Assembly: GCA_016700115.1 (NCBI GenBank)
Contig: CP064999.1
Location: 1,550,001 to 1,614,000 of the forward strand
Direction: 5' to 3'
DNA length: 64,000 nucleotides
Source of the DNA: Sphingobacteriales bacterium
GTDB taxonomy: Bacteria; Bacteroidota; Bacteroidia; Chitinophagales; UBA2359
The position numbers were made by a program, and so were the translations under genes. Below the pieces are notes generated by a model, which was not told the DNA's origin, did no database searches, and worked only from the letters and a program-made list of their open reading frames with translations. Below are positions 56,045-64,000 of the stretch, one piece after another; position 1 is the first letter of the stretch, and every line of letters begins with the position of its first letter.

Positions 56045-57310
56045 ATGGCAGAAGTAATCAACATGCCCCTGATGAGCGACACAATGACCGAAGGTGTTAT
56101 TGCAGCGTGGCATAAAAATATAGGCGACAAAGTAAGTTCAGGCGATTTGTTGGCCGAAATAGAAACCGACAAGGCAACTATGGAATTTGAATCGCCTGCC
56201 AACGGTGTGTTGTTATACCGCGCTCCTGAAGGGGAGGCAGTCAAGGTAAACGCTGTTTTGGCCATTATTGGCAAGGCCGGTGAGGATATCAGAGCATTGC
56301 TCAATTCGGGAGGAAGCGAACCGGAAAAGAAATCCCCGACAACCGAGGTGGTTCAAAAAACTAACGAGCAACCTGTTATTCAGGAAACAATGCCGGTTAC
56401 AGCTATTGTCGAAACTCCCGCGACTGAGGCGGGAGACGGACGGTTGAAAGCTTCACCACTTGCAAAAAGCTTGGCCAAACAAAACAATATAGACATCAGT
56501 CTGGTAAAAGGAAGCGGAGAAGATGGACGCATCATCAAACGGGATATTGAAGCCTTTATTCAGACACCTGCTGAACAAAAGCAGCCTGAACCTGAAACAA
56601 TTGACAAGACCTTAGCATTTTCAGGTACTGAAAGTTTTCAGGATGTACGGGTTTCGCAAATGCGCAAAACTATCGCCCGCCGGTTGGCCGAGAGCAAGTT
56701 TAGTGCTCCTCATTTTTACCTCACGATGGAGCTGACGATGGATAAAGCCATGGCCGCCCGTAGCAGCATGAATGAGTTTTCGCCGGTAAAAATATCTTTC
56801 AACGACCTGATTGTAAAGGCCGTCAGTATGGCTTTGCGTCAACATCCTGCGGTCAATTCTTCGTGGATGGGGGATTTTATCCGTTTTAACCAACATATAC
56901 ATATTGGTGTAGCGGTGGCAGTAGATGAAGGTCTGTTAGTACCTGTTCTTCGTTTTGCAGACAACAAATCGCTCAGCCAGATTGCCGCCGAAACCAAAGA
57001 TCTGGCTCAAAAAGCACAAAACAAAAAGCTTGCACCGGCCGATATGCAGGGCAATACCTTTACCATTTCAAATCTCGGTATGTTCGACATTGATGAGTTT
57101 ACCGCCATCATCAACCCGCCGGATGCCTGTATTTTGGCAGTTGGGAAAATTGCAGCGGTTCCTGCTGTAGTCAACAACGAAATCAAGGTGGTCAACAAAA
57201 TGAAGATTACATTGTCCTGCGACCACAGGGTGGTGGATGGAGTAACCGGCGCTAAATTTTTGCAAACCTTAAAAGGTCTGCTGGAAGACCCGATCCGATT
57301 GTTGGTATAG
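56045..57310 (+). CDS. Dihydrolipoamide acetyltransferase, pyruvate dehydrogenase E2
   Basis: 421 aa. One lipoyl domain (1-78, lipoyl-lysine 43 in ETDKATMEF), a Pro/Glu/Thr linker, a peripheral subunit-binding domain (about 137-172: ASPLAKSLAKQNNIDISLVK) and a catalytic domain (about 195-421) with the active-site His394 in SCDHRVVDG. It transfers acetyl groups to CoA in the pyruvate dehydrogenase core. A single lipoyl domain is usual for Bacteroidota. The annotation as pyruvate rather than branched-chain E2 rests on the N-terminal MPLMSDTMTEG motif and is likely but not certain. It is monocistronic here. Confidence 0.93.
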   Translation: MAEVINMPLMSDTMTEGVIAAWHKNIGDKVSSGDLLAEIETDKATMEFESPANGVLLYRAPEGEAVKVNAVLAIIGKAGEDIRALLNSGGSEPEKKSPTTEVVQKTNEQPVIQETMPVTAIVETPATEAGDGRLKASPLAKSLAKQNNIDISLVKGSGEDGRIIKRDIEAFIQTPAEQKQPEPETIDKTLAFSGTESFQDVRVSQMRKTIARRLAESKFSAPHFYLTMELTMDKAMAARSSMNEFSPVKISFNDLIVKAVSMALRQHPAVNSSWMGDFIRFNQHIHIGVAVAVDEGLLVPVLRFADNKSLSQIAAETKDLAQKAQNKKLAPADMQGNTFTISNLGMFDIDEFTAIINPPDACILAVGKIAAVPAVVNNEIKVVNKMKITLSCDHRVVDGVTGAKFLQTLKGLLEDPIRLLV

Positions 57311-57348
57311 TACAGAACCAGTTTGTTTTCAGGTTCTGAAATGTCCGC

Positions 57349-57780
57349 TTACCCTTTGTTGATGCCATTCAACAGCAACAACATCGTTTTTAACTCTTTT
57401 ACCTCTTCTTCGAGGCGGCGCACCCTTTTTTTGAGTTTTTTAACCGCATCTTTTGAACCGGAGTGTTTGTCTGACTGATGTTGCTCGTTGCGAAGCCGTG
57501 CAAGTTCTGCTTCCCGTTGCAGGATTTCGAGTAGCTGCTTCCCTTCTTTCGGGTTCAAAGTGCCTTTTTCCTGAAAATCGGTCAAGACCTTTGCTACTTT
57601 GTCTTTGGCCAACTGTTTGAGCAAGCCCATACCGGCTTCAGTAATCGCCCGAATCAGTTTATCATCATTCCCATTGTTGTTCGAGTTGTTTTCAGGCATT
57701 TCCTTTGCCGGGGTTTCTTTGTTTTCCTGTTGCTCTTTCAGGTTGGTGATTTCGATGAATTTCGGATGTTGATTTTCCAT
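57349..57780 (-). CDS. Hypothetical coiled-coil protein
   Basis: 143 aa. An acidic, Asn-rich linker (about 20-40) is followed by a helical segment (AITEAGMGLLKQLAKDKVAK) and a strongly charged coiled coil (about 85-135: KKLKKRVRRLEEEVKELKTM) typical of oligomerising proteins. There is no signal peptide and no family I can name. It is convergent with the E2 gene (38-bp gap), and its start lies 98 bp downstream of the aat gene on the same strand, so it may be co-transcribed with aat. Confidence 0.6.
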   Translation of the reverse strand: MENQHPKFIEITNLKEQQENKETPAKEMPENNSNNNGNDDKLIRAITEAGMGLLKQLAKDKVAKVLTDFQEKGTLNPKEGKQLLEILQREAELARLRNEQHQSDKHSGSKDAVKKLKKRVRRLEEEVKELKTMLLLLNGINKG

Positions 57781-57878
57781 GTCTGTTTATATTTTTACGG
57801 TTAATAGGTAATTTTTAGAATTTGATGCGTATTCTGTTCTTTAACAACAAACTGCCTCCAGTTAAGTCAAATTTTCAT

Positions 57879-58595
57879 TCAAGGAACTTCGTTCAAAAGA
57901 TTGGTCGCAAAATCTGACTTCCAATTACCTCTTAATGTGGGATTTTGCTTGTTTTCTTCCAGTAACTCCAAAAAAACAGTGCGAGAGATATGTCTTGCTC
58001 CGAGACTTTCGAGATGATCGGTATGTAGCTGACAATCAACTAAGGTAAATCCTTGTTGAGCAAGTTGCCTGACTAAGACAATAAATCCGTATTTTGAAGC
58101 ATTGCTCTGAAAACTGAACATTGACTCTCCGTAAAAATGCCTTCCCAATGAAACACCATACAGCCCTCCGGACAGTTCACCGGTTTTGGTGTTCCAAACC
58201 TCAACTGAATGTGCGAACCCGGCCTGATGCAGATCCTGAAACGCTGTTTCCATGTTACGGGTAATCCAGGTGCCGTTTTGACCTTTTCGGGCAATGCGTT
58301 TACAGGCTTGCACCACTTCATTAAAACAGGTGTCAAATGTGAGGGTAAATTGTCCGTTTTTTAAAACCTGCTTCATGCTTTTTGAAACCTTGAGTTCGTG
58401 GGGATATAGTACAAACCGAGGATTGGGCGACCACCAAAGAATTGGTTCTCCCTTGCTATACCAGGGGAAAATTCCCTTGCGGTAGGCTAAAATCAGCCGC
58501 TTTACCGATAAATCGCCGCCAATTGCCAACAATCCATCGGGGCCGGCTAAATTAGGAGGGGGAAACACCAAATCTTTTGTCAACAAAAAAGGCAT
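57879..58595 (-). CDS. aat: Leucyl/phenylalanyl-tRNA-protein transferase
   Basis: 238 aa, the standard length. It adds Leu or Phe to the N-terminus of proteins starting with Arg or Lys and so marks them for ClpS/ClpAP degradation (N-degron pathway). Signature blocks are FPPPNLAGPDGLLAIGGDLS, GIFPWYSKGEPILWWSPNPR (about 41-60), GTWIT, HSVEVW, LSGGLYGVSLGRHFYGESMF (about 141-160) and FTLVDCQLHTDHLESLGA. It is cytoplasmic. The upstream region is the minisatellite-bearing gap. Confidence 0.95.
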   Translation of the reverse strand: MPFLLTKDLVFPPPNLAGPDGLLAIGGDLSVKRLILAYRKGIFPWYSKGEPILWWSPNPRFVLYPHELKVSKSMKQVLKNGQFTLTFDTCFNEVVQACKRIARKGQNGTWITRNMETAFQDLHQAGFAHSVEVWNTKTGELSGGLYGVSLGRHFYGESMFSFQSNASKYGFIVLVRQLAQQGFTLVDCQLHTDHLESLGARHISRTVFLELLEENKQNPTLRGNWKSDFATNLLNEVP

Positions 58596-58759
58596 GTTTC
58601 AATTGGTTGGTTGTAGCAGACAAGGATAATCAAAAAAAGGGAAAAAACCAGTTTTGGGGTTAAAAGATAAGGAATAATTCTAAAAAAGCTTCCTGTCAAA
58701 TTTTTTTTATTGATCAGTAGCGGGTCGAGGTCTGTTTCTAAAGATAAAAGGTAACCTTA

Positions 58760-59074
58760 GCAGGGGTACAATGGTTTATTGCAGGGGTGCAACAGGCTAA
58801 TGCAGGGGTGCAACAGGCTAATGCAGGGGTGCTATAAGTCTATGCGGAGGCGATTTAAAGTGTTGCAGGGGTTCAGTGGTTCATTGCAGAGGTACAATGG
58901 TTTATTGCAGGGGTGTATCAGTTTACTGCAAGGGTGCAATAAGTCTATGTAGAGGTGATTTAAAGTGATGCAGGGGTGCGAAGGTTCATTGCAGGGGTAC
59001 TATAAGACAATTCAGAGGGGCAATAAAGCTTTGTTGACCTGCAAAATAGTATTGCAAAGGACGAATTTGAGATT
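58760..59074 (+). repeat. 21-bp minisatellite, about 15 units
   Basis: Units begin GCAGGGGT every 21 bases from 58760 (58781, 58802, 58823 ... 59054). Units 2 and 3 are identical (GCAGGGGTGCAACAGGCTAA + T); later ones diverge. A second-order period of 105 bp (5 units) is visible: 58823 resembles 58928 and 58844 resembles 58949. It is non-coding in its full length; one frame stays open for nine units only. There are no spacers of CRISPR type. Confidence 0.92.
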
Positions 59075-59245
59075 TATATTTTTGGAATTTAAAATCTGAA
59101 CAATAGAAAGCCCGTTTTTAGATTAAACATGCAAATGTATGAAAGGCATAAAGGTATATTCGTTGTGTGGGGATGCCAATGTCAGAATTCAGGTTGATGG
59201 TATAAAAATAATCAGATTAGGAATGGCGGTTTCGGAATAACGGTT

Positions 59246-59273
59246 GTAGAGACAAGGCATGCCTTGTCTCTAC
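59246..59273. repeat. 28-bp perfect palindrome
   Basis: GTAGAGACAAGGCA followed by TGCCTTGTCTCTAC, a perfect 14+14 palindrome without spacer. Short palindromes with GTAGAGAC ends are known as dispersed repeats in several bacterial groups. This one lies 47 bases from the end of the SRPBCC gene and could act as a bidirectional terminator without a T-run. The rest of 58596-59319 holds no gene. Confidence 0.85.
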
Positions 59274-59319
59274 CAACATGGAATCACCCCAGAAAGGAAC
59301 CGCAGACAGCCAAATTCTG

Positions 59320-59745
59320 TCAGGAATTCAGAATTTTTTTCAAACCGTCAATCACATTTTCCCAGTTAGAGGCTGAATGTTTTGCTCGTGTTTCGTCATA
59401 ATTGGATTGGGTAATTACGAGTTTTGTGAGGTTTTTCAGATCAAAAACTTCATACTGCACAAAGAGGTAATTTTCCGGCTTATCGGGTAGCCCGCTCCAA
59501 TTGCTTAAATAGCTGAAGCTGAGTTTATGGAGTGGTTCAAACTCCAAAACGATTCCCTTGTCCTGATAAGCCATGCCGTTGTATTCCCCTTTAAAGTAAA
59601 TCGGGTTGCCAACTACCCAATCGGTTTCCAGATTTGAACCAAAGAAATATTGTTTTACAATTAAAGGATTTGTCAAGGCCTCCCAAACTTTTTCAACAGG
59701 GGCATTGACGGTGGTTTCATAAACAGATTTGAAATCGGATTGCAT
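59320..59745 (-). CDS. SRPBCC/AHSA1-domain protein
   Basis: 141 aa. An activator-of-Hsp90-ATPase-homologue (PF08327) START-like fold: VYETTVNAPVEKVWEALTNP at the start, VVGNPIYFKG, GIVLEFEPLHKLSFSY in the middle, and SNWENVIDGLKKIL at the C-terminal helix. The fold binds a hydrophobic ligand; the specific role is unknown. It starts 44 bp after the oxidoreductase gene, so the two form a probable operon. Confidence 0.85.
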   Translation of the reverse strand: MQSDFKSVYETTVNAPVEKVWEALTNPLIVKQYFFGSNLETDWVVGNPIYFKGEYNGMAYQDKGIVLEFEPLHKLSFSYLSNWSGLPDKPENYLFVQYEVFDLKNLTKLVITQSNYDETRAKHSASNWENVIDGLKKILNS

Positions 59746-59789
59746 TTTTAATCAGGTTTAAATTGAAAAGCTTTATTTAGATTCCTTTT

Positions 59790-60764
59790 TTATCCGGGCA
59801 TTTCAATGGTTACATTTCCTTTTTTATGTCCTAAATCCACATAAGTATGGGCCAGTGTGATTTGATCTAACCGGAATTTTCTGTCAATCACCGGTTTCAG
59901 GAAACCACCTTCTACCAGTTTTTTTAAAAAAACCATATCTTCGGCAGTCGCTTTTGCTTCACCCATAATGACTTTTTTGCCTTGGGTTAAAGAAACCCAA
60001 AATCCTTGGAGGGCTTCGATAAACATGGCAGAACCTAAAATCAACACTTCATCTTTTTTGACCAGTTTGCTGATTTTTGTAACTGAAACTTTATTTACTG
60101 TTTCGAAGATAATATCAAACATAAAACCGAGATACGCAACATCTTTGTTGGTATAATCCAAAACTTTATCGGCTCCCAATGATTTGACTAAATCAATATT
60201 TCCGGTACTGCACACACCGGTAACCGAGGCTCCAAAGTATTTTGCAATCTGTACAGCAGCAGAACCTACTGCCCCTGAAGCACCGTAAATCAAAACTTTT
60301 TGTCCGGACTGAATATTTGCCTTCTTTAAAAAATAGAGTGCAGTATGTCCGCCAAAAGGGATTGAGGCGGCTTCTTCATAATTAACATTACCCGGCATCT
60401 TTGCCATTACGGCAGATTCCGGAAGGCTGATATATTCGGCATAAGTCCCCATTTTAGTGTCCGATAAACCAAACAATTTGTCCCCTTCTTTGAAAAGTGT
60501 TACCGAATTGCCGGTTTTAACCACATCTCCCGCAAAGACAACACCGAGTACCGGTAGGCGGGGCTTAAACAACCCAAATAATAGGCGTACTAAAAAAGGG
60601 TCAGCCTTCCGCAAACGGCAGTCTCCCGAATTGACGGCCGTTGCTTTGATCCGGATTAAAACATCATGATCGCCAACTTCAGGCATATCTGTTTCTGTTA
60701 GTTCCAAAACATCCGGTGCTCCGTATTTCCTGTAAACCACTGCTTTCATTTTTCCGTTTTCCAT
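59790..60764 (-). CDS. NAD(P)-dependent medium-chain oxidoreductase (quinone-reductase-like)
   Basis: 324 aa of the MDR superfamily. GroES-like N-terminal domain (VVYRKYGAPDVLELTETDMP, VLIRIKATAVNSGDCRLR) and a Rossmann domain with the VLIYGASGAVGSAAVQIAKY nucleotide-binding motif (about 158-177). Structural-zinc cysteines are absent, pointing to the zinc-independent quinone oxidoreductase type. Start 60764 or the in-frame ATG at 60749 (MKAVVY, the family's usual start). It probably reduces reactive carbonyls or quinones. It lies upstream of an SRPBCC gene in the same direction. Confidence 0.88.
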   Translation of the reverse strand: MENGKMKAVVYRKYGAPDVLELTETDMPEVGDHDVLIRIKATAVNSGDCRLRKADPFLVRLLFGLFKPRLPVLGVVFAGDVVKTGNSVTLFKEGDKLFGLSDTKMGTYAEYISLPESAVMAKMPGNVNYEEAASIPFGGHTALYFLKKANIQSGQKVLIYGASGAVGSAAVQIAKYFGASVTGVCSTGNIDLVKSLGADKVLDYTNKDVAYLGFMFDIIFETVNKVSVTKISKLVKKDEVLILGSAMFIEALQGFWVSLTQGKKVIMGEAKATAEDMVFLKKLVEGGFLKPVIDRKFRLDQITLAHTYVDLGHKKGNVTIEMPG

Positions 60765-61090
60765 ATAGCGCTAAATTTTATAGAAGAATCACATCATTTA
60801 GTCAGAACCTTATGCAGATTTTCTCAGCACAGCCTGATTAAATATTTTTTTGCAACAGTGTTCAAATTTACATCAATTCTGACAAGAATCAAAAATATTT
60901 CCGGTTTTGTGAACGCCAAATTGCCAGATGAGAGGGTTTGAGAGAAAAAACAATGTTTTCAGAAACAGAATTGACAAATAAAAGATTTTAAAAAGAAAGT
61001 TTAAATCCTGAAAATCTTTTTCTTTTATAATTCAGGATAAATTTCTTTTTTTATTGAAAATCCTTTTCTCTGACTCAGTAACTAACAACA
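60765..61090. other. Intergenic stretch upstream of the oxidoreductase gene
   Basis: About 325 bases, AT-rich, no gene seen. No TTG/TAnnTTTG pair was found on the minus strand. Phrases AAATCCTGAAAATC and AATTCAGGATAAATTTC suggest small imperfect hairpins. Confidence 0.4.
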
Positions 61091-61146
61091 AAAAAAGGAA
61101 ATAATAATTAACGCGCTAAGGCACTTTAATTATTATTTCCTTTTTT
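61091..61146 (-). terminator. Long AT-rich hairpin terminator
   Basis: Perfect 19-bp arms, AAAAAAGGAAATAATAATT (61091-61109) and its complement (61128-61146), around an 18-base loop. A/T runs on both sides make it usable in both directions. It starts 26 bases after the SRPBCC gene stop. Confidence 0.85.
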
Positions 61147-61172
61147 AAAATCCTTTTTTAGAATTTGATGCT

Positions 61173-61676
61173 TTAAATTTCAAACTGATTCAACAATTCT
61201 TCGAGTTGGTTCAGCCCCATTGAGAATCCTTCTTCAAAGCCCATTTCAACCAATTTCAGCAAATCTTCTTCTGTGGCAAAAATTAGTTTGGCTTCTACTC
61301 TTGTTCCTGTTTTTGTTTCAATAAATGTATTGAGCCATGTAGATAAAGGCAATGCTGTGTTTACATTTCCTTCTTCATCACAAAAGGCATCCTCTATTTC
61401 AAAACTGACGAGTGGGGAAATCGCTAAAAAATTAGCCCGCGCCCAATGTTTGGTATTATCCGGCCCCACCATGGCGTACATCCAATATCCGCCAACGATA
61501 AAGTCCATAAACTTAGTCTCTGCTTTCCATGGTTTCGGTGCCCACCATTGATCCAATATTTCTTTTTCTGTAAAAGCGCGCCAAACGGTTTTTAGCGAGG
61601 CATTAAATTCCCGCGAAATCAAGATGGATTTATTGGCTAAATCCTTTGTAACCTGTGTTTTGTTTTCAGTGTTCAT
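61173..61676 (-). CDS. SRPBCC/AHSA1-domain protein
   Basis: 167 aa from the ATG at 61676; the frame opens at 61736 but the upstream part lies outside the conserved domain. Motifs are ISREFNASLKTVWRAFTEKE, LDQWWAPKPWKAETKFMDF, GGYWMYAMVGPD and a C-terminal EMGFEEGFSMGLNQLEELL helix, all typical of AHSA1-like (PF08327) proteins. Such genes are often controlled by ArsR-type repressors; two operator-like dyads and a promoter are present upstream (61811-61856). The precise role is unknown. Confidence 0.86.
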   Translation of the reverse strand: MNTENKTQVTKDLANKSILISREFNASLKTVWRAFTEKEILDQWWAPKPWKAETKFMDFIVGGYWMYAMVGPDNTKHWARANFLAISPLVSFEIEDAFCDEEGNVNTALPLSTWLNTFIETKTGTRVEAKLIFATEEDLLKLVEMGFEEGFSMGLNQLEELLNQFEI

Positions 61677-61810
61677 TTTTAAAAAAATTTGAGTTAGTGG
61701 AATATATGTTGTCAGATTGATTAAAAAACGCTGCACACTTTTACCGGGAATACGCTATCAAACCGGTATTTTTTTTCATTTCTTCTTAAAAATTTGAAAA
61801 AATGCTTTCA

Positions 61811-61856
61811 GCAACTAATTGGTTGCAAATATAAGTGCAACATTTCGGTTGCACAA
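61811..61856 (-). promoter_or_regulatory. Promoter flanked by two operator-like dyads
   Basis: Minus-strand TTG (61854-61856) and TATATTTG (61826-61833), spacer 20. Dyad 1 is GCAACTAATTGGTTGC (61811-61826, one mismatch), over the downstream side of the -7 element. Dyad 2 is GTGCAAC-ATTTCG-GTTGCAC (61835-61854, perfect arms), between -7 and -33. Shared GCAAC/GTTGC half-sites suggest one repressor binding both. The leader to the ATG is about 145 bases. Confidence 0.65.
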
Positions 61857-61973
61857 CATTTCATTAAAAAAAATTTTCAGAGGGGAGGTAATCGGACAAT
61901 ACTTTAAGGATAAAGGCTAAAGTATCTATGAAATCCTGTAGTTTTAAGCCTGATGTCTGAATTTCAGAAAATG

Positions 61974-63248
61974 TTAATCATTGGTGGTTTCCAGTTCAAT
62001 CAGCCTGCGGTAGAACAGGCCTAAAGCCAAAGCTGAGGCGATACAAAGTGCTGCCATTATCAGGAAGGAGTATTGAATATGGTTGACAAAGAAAGTGCCG
62101 GAAAGCAATCCGATAAAGCCGAATCGCATCAATACATTAATTACCTGAAAAACGCTGGAAGTGCGTCCGATAATCTGGTTGGGAATATGGTTGAACAGGT
62201 AAGTTACACGCATAATTCGCGCACCGGCGTTGGCAAGCCCCAACAAAAATGCCATCAGGTAGTAAATGCCGACCTGCCTGTTGAAAATCAGAATGCAGAA
62301 AGCAGAAGCCGACAAAAAGGCCATCAGAATATTGCCTTTCACCGTTGCTTTTTGGGAAAAAAGTTTTGCCACAAATAGACCAGACACAATAGCACCTACT
62401 GCAAAAGCCACATCCCCGATGGCATAAGCATCGGCTGAGGCGTGAAGATAGTTTTTGACAAAGTTGGGCATGAGTACAAAATTGAGCACCATGGTTGTTA
62501 CAAAAACAAAGTAGGAAAAATTGCCGAATAAAAAAACGAGCGGGTTCTTATTTAGGAAGCCGATGCCGATTTTGAACCGCTCTTTGATCGAAAGGTTTTC
62601 GGGATGCCGGTTAGATTGAGGAGTATATTTGATGGTTAAGATGAGTAGAAAAGAAACTAAGTAAGTCAGTCCGTCGAGCAGGAACACTTGGTGCAGACTC
62701 CATTTTTTGATGGTGAACGGTATATATAAGGTATAACCTGCAAAATTGTAATCACCTTGTGGAATTCCGGTCAGAAGCAGAGCGGCCAAACCACCGGCGA
62801 GGGCGTTGGTAAACTGCCCCTGAATTTCGAGGTAGGAAGTAATCCGGGAATAATCCTGACGGCTGCTGATTTCCTGTGCAAAAGCATAAAGCGCGGGGTA
62901 ATGGATATTGTAATTAAAAAATGTCGTCAAAAAAACCAATGCCACCAATGGCACCGGCAGACTACCCCAAATATATCCGGTGAGTGCAATGCTCAACAGG
63001 ACTAAAGCACCGGCCATGTTTTCGGCCAAAAAAATTCCTTTACGACTGTAGTGGTCTATCAATGTGCCTGCATACAATCCCCAAAACAAAGAAATAAAGG
63101 TGGCAACAGCATAGATAGCGTTGAACAGCGAAATTTTTTGAAGCACATCGGCAAAATACCAGGGCACTGCCAACATACTGATGCCCTGTGCTGCTCCTGA
63201 AATGGTATTGGCGGCAAATAATCGCAGGATAGCGGACTTGTTTTTCAA
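61974..63248 (-). CDS. MFS transporter (EntS-like exporter family)
   Basis: 424 aa with about 12 membrane segments. The N-terminal LRLFAANTISGAAQGISMLA and YAGTLIDHYSRKGIFLAEN (motif-A-like loop) are typical of the MFS_3/EntS group of drug and siderophore exporters. The loop between segments 6 and 7 (about 205-225) is charged, as usual. Start is TTG at 63248; no ATG lies nearby and the -7 element TAACTTTG is 16 bases upstream. Substrate cannot be told. Confidence 0.88.
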   Translation of the reverse strand: MKNKSAILRLFAANTISGAAQGISMLAVPWYFADVLQKISLFNAIYAVATFISLFWGLYAGTLIDHYSRKGIFLAENMAGALVLLSIALTGYIWGSLPVPLVALVFLTTFFNYNIHYPALYAFAQEISSRQDYSRITSYLEIQGQFTNALAGGLAALLLTGIPQGDYNFAGYTLYIPFTIKKWSLHQVFLLDGLTYLVSFLLILTIKYTPQSNRHPENLSIKERFKIGIGFLNKNPLVFLFGNFSYFVFVTTMVLNFVLMPNFVKNYLHASADAYAIGDVAFAVGAIVSGLFVAKLFSQKATVKGNILMAFLSASAFCILIFNRQVGIYYLMAFLLGLANAGARIMRVTYLFNHIPNQIIGRTSSVFQVINVLMRFGFIGLLSGTFFVNHIQYSFLIMAALCIASALALGLFYRRLIELETTND

Positions 63249-63264
63249 ACCGGTATTTTGGCGG

Positions 63265-63272
63265 CAAAGTTA
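63265..63272 (-). promoter_or_regulatory. Probable -7 element of the MFS gene
   Basis: Minus-strand TAACTTTG matches TAnnTTTG, with the TTG start codon 16 bases downstream, giving a leader of about 10 bases. No TTG -33 element is clear. Confidence 0.45.
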
Positions 63273-63778
63273 AACTTTTTAAAATGCCGGAACTCATGAA
63301 TTTTCAGATGACCATCTATTAAAAAGGGTTACTCAGGCATGGAAATAAAATGCAACGAGAGTAAGAAGGCAATCTGTTTTTTTGGCATATTTATTGCTGC
63401 AAAACTGTTGGATATTCCGCTATTTAGAGATGGAGGCTATAAAATAAAAGCATACAATACTTAGTCCTTTTAAAATCCTAAGAAAAAGCCGTTTTAGTCT
63501 GTTCATTGAAAAAGTCAGGTATTCGTGCTCTTTAACAGTAAAGTTTAACAACAGATGCCCGGAAATAAGTAAGTTATTTGTAAAAAAAACATCGTTTTTA
63601 GAAAATGATTACTGAATAACCAAAAACGTATTTAGCTTTGCGCCGTGATTCAGCTTTAGAAATAAGTCAAAACAATACTTAATTACCATAACAACAAAAT
63701 AATATAATGGTAAGATGCGCACATTTTTTAGAAATGTCCGTATCTTGCAGCCCGAATTTGTAATAAGTAATCCGATTG
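63273..63778. other. Gene-free stretch between divergent MFS and lipoprotein genes
   Basis: No supported gene. TAGCTTTG at 63633-63640 (plus) fits the -7 consensus, but no TTG precedes it at the right distance and it is about 140 bases from the lipoprotein ATG. Confidence 0.4.
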
Positions 63779-64000
63779 ATGAGGAAAAATATCTTTTTTG
63801 GAATTTTTATATTGATGGTTGTGTTGCAAACTTCATGCAGCGAAGAAGGGAGCAAATCAGGGCAAAATGAGCAGCCAAAGATGAGCAGTGCAGATTCGAC
63901 AGCTACTGCCAACAAAGCAAAAAGAGCGCAAGATATCGTGAACCAGGCTGTACAACTTGCAGGTGTGTATTGTAAATGTTCTGAGCGGGTGGCAGAAACC
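63779..64000 (+). CDS. Putative lipoprotein, N-terminal part (runs off window)
   Basis: 74 codons from the ATG at 63779 to the window edge without a stop. A lipoprotein signal (FGIFILMVVLQTSC, Cys20) is followed by a low-complexity Ser/Gly/Gln/Thr linker (about 21-45) and a helical start of the mature domain with a CKC pair (AGVYCKCSERVAET). Function cannot be told from this part. Confidence 0.75.
   Translation, partial: MRKNIFFGIFILMVVLQTSCSEEGSKSGQNEQPKMSSADSTATANKAKRAQDIVNQAVQLAGVYCKCSERVAET

Noticed and set aside
58760..59074. Possible CRISPR array
   Set aside because: The repeat unit is a continuous 21-bp tandem with no unique spacers and no cas genes in the window. It is a minisatellite.

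Overview
The window comes from a member of the Bacteroidota, probably of Saprospirales/Chitinophagales type (the order is inferred). The evidence is gliding-type (CHU_C) and type A C-terminal sorting domains of the type IX secretion system, TAnnTTTG promoter elements, and PUL-style glycan genes with a two-component-like sensor/LuxR regulator. Genes are AT-rich and rarely have Shine-Dalgarno sites.

Region 1 (1-13,630) is a defence and cassette-like island. It opens with the first genes of a type 1 BREX operon (brxA, brxB, brxC) running leftwards off the window. Their leading XRE regulator is broken by two in-frame stop codons. Next come single genes and gene pairs: an alpha/beta hydrolase, a MerR regulator divergent from two membrane proteins, an MBOAT acyltransferase with an SGNH-like partner, and an AbiEi/AbiEii type IV toxin-antitoxin pair with a promoter buried in an operator dyad. 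Four gene ends are followed by related motifs built on TAAC-A-nn-GGT, which resemble cassette ends. Remnants of a tyrosine recombinase and a transposase lie between.

Region 2 (13,631-22,960) is mostly chromosomal: a 1085-aa T9SS-secreted adhesin, a SlyD-like prolyl isomerase, glycerate kinase, tRNA-Ser(UGA) with a terminator, a cell-envelope gene pair, and a D-aminoacyl-tRNA deacylase gene with a frameshift in a homopolymer.

Region 3 (23,250-46,663) is a beta-1,3/1,6-glucan utilisation locus. All genes are on the plus strand: a TIM-barrel glycosidase fused to a probable outer-membrane barrel, a lipoprotein with repeated modules (interrupted by TGA), GH16, a GH149-like beta-1,3-glucan phosphorylase, GH17, GH30, a GPH sugar symporter, two cytoplasmic GH17 enzymes, and a T9SS protein with duplicated modules. 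A strong terminator and a sensor/LuxR regulator follow. No SusC/SusD pair is present. A complete IS with a 6-bp target duplication sits four codons inside the original phosphorylase ORF, and a second IS sits between the last gene and the terminator.

Region 4 (46,717-55,151) is an AT-rich insert bounded by two same-orientation copies of one IS5-like element, one of them cut by an IS630 element. It carries a 1756-aa protein with an N-terminal HEPN-type RNxxxH motif, a STAND/NACHT-like P-loop NTPase and a very long helical sensor region. This is the best candidate for an undescribed anti-phage system.

Region 5 (55,152-64,000) is housekeeping and stress genes: pyruvate dehydrogenase E2, leucyl/phenylalanyl-tRNA-protein transferase, two SRPBCC/AHSA1 proteins, a zinc-type oxidoreductase, an MFS exporter and the start of a lipoprotein. 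A 21-bp minisatellite and a 28-bp perfect palindrome lie in a gene-free stretch.

Reading frames in long non-mobile genes are clean. Broken genes are mainly transposases, a recombinase, the BREX regulator, dtd and one PUL lipoprotein.
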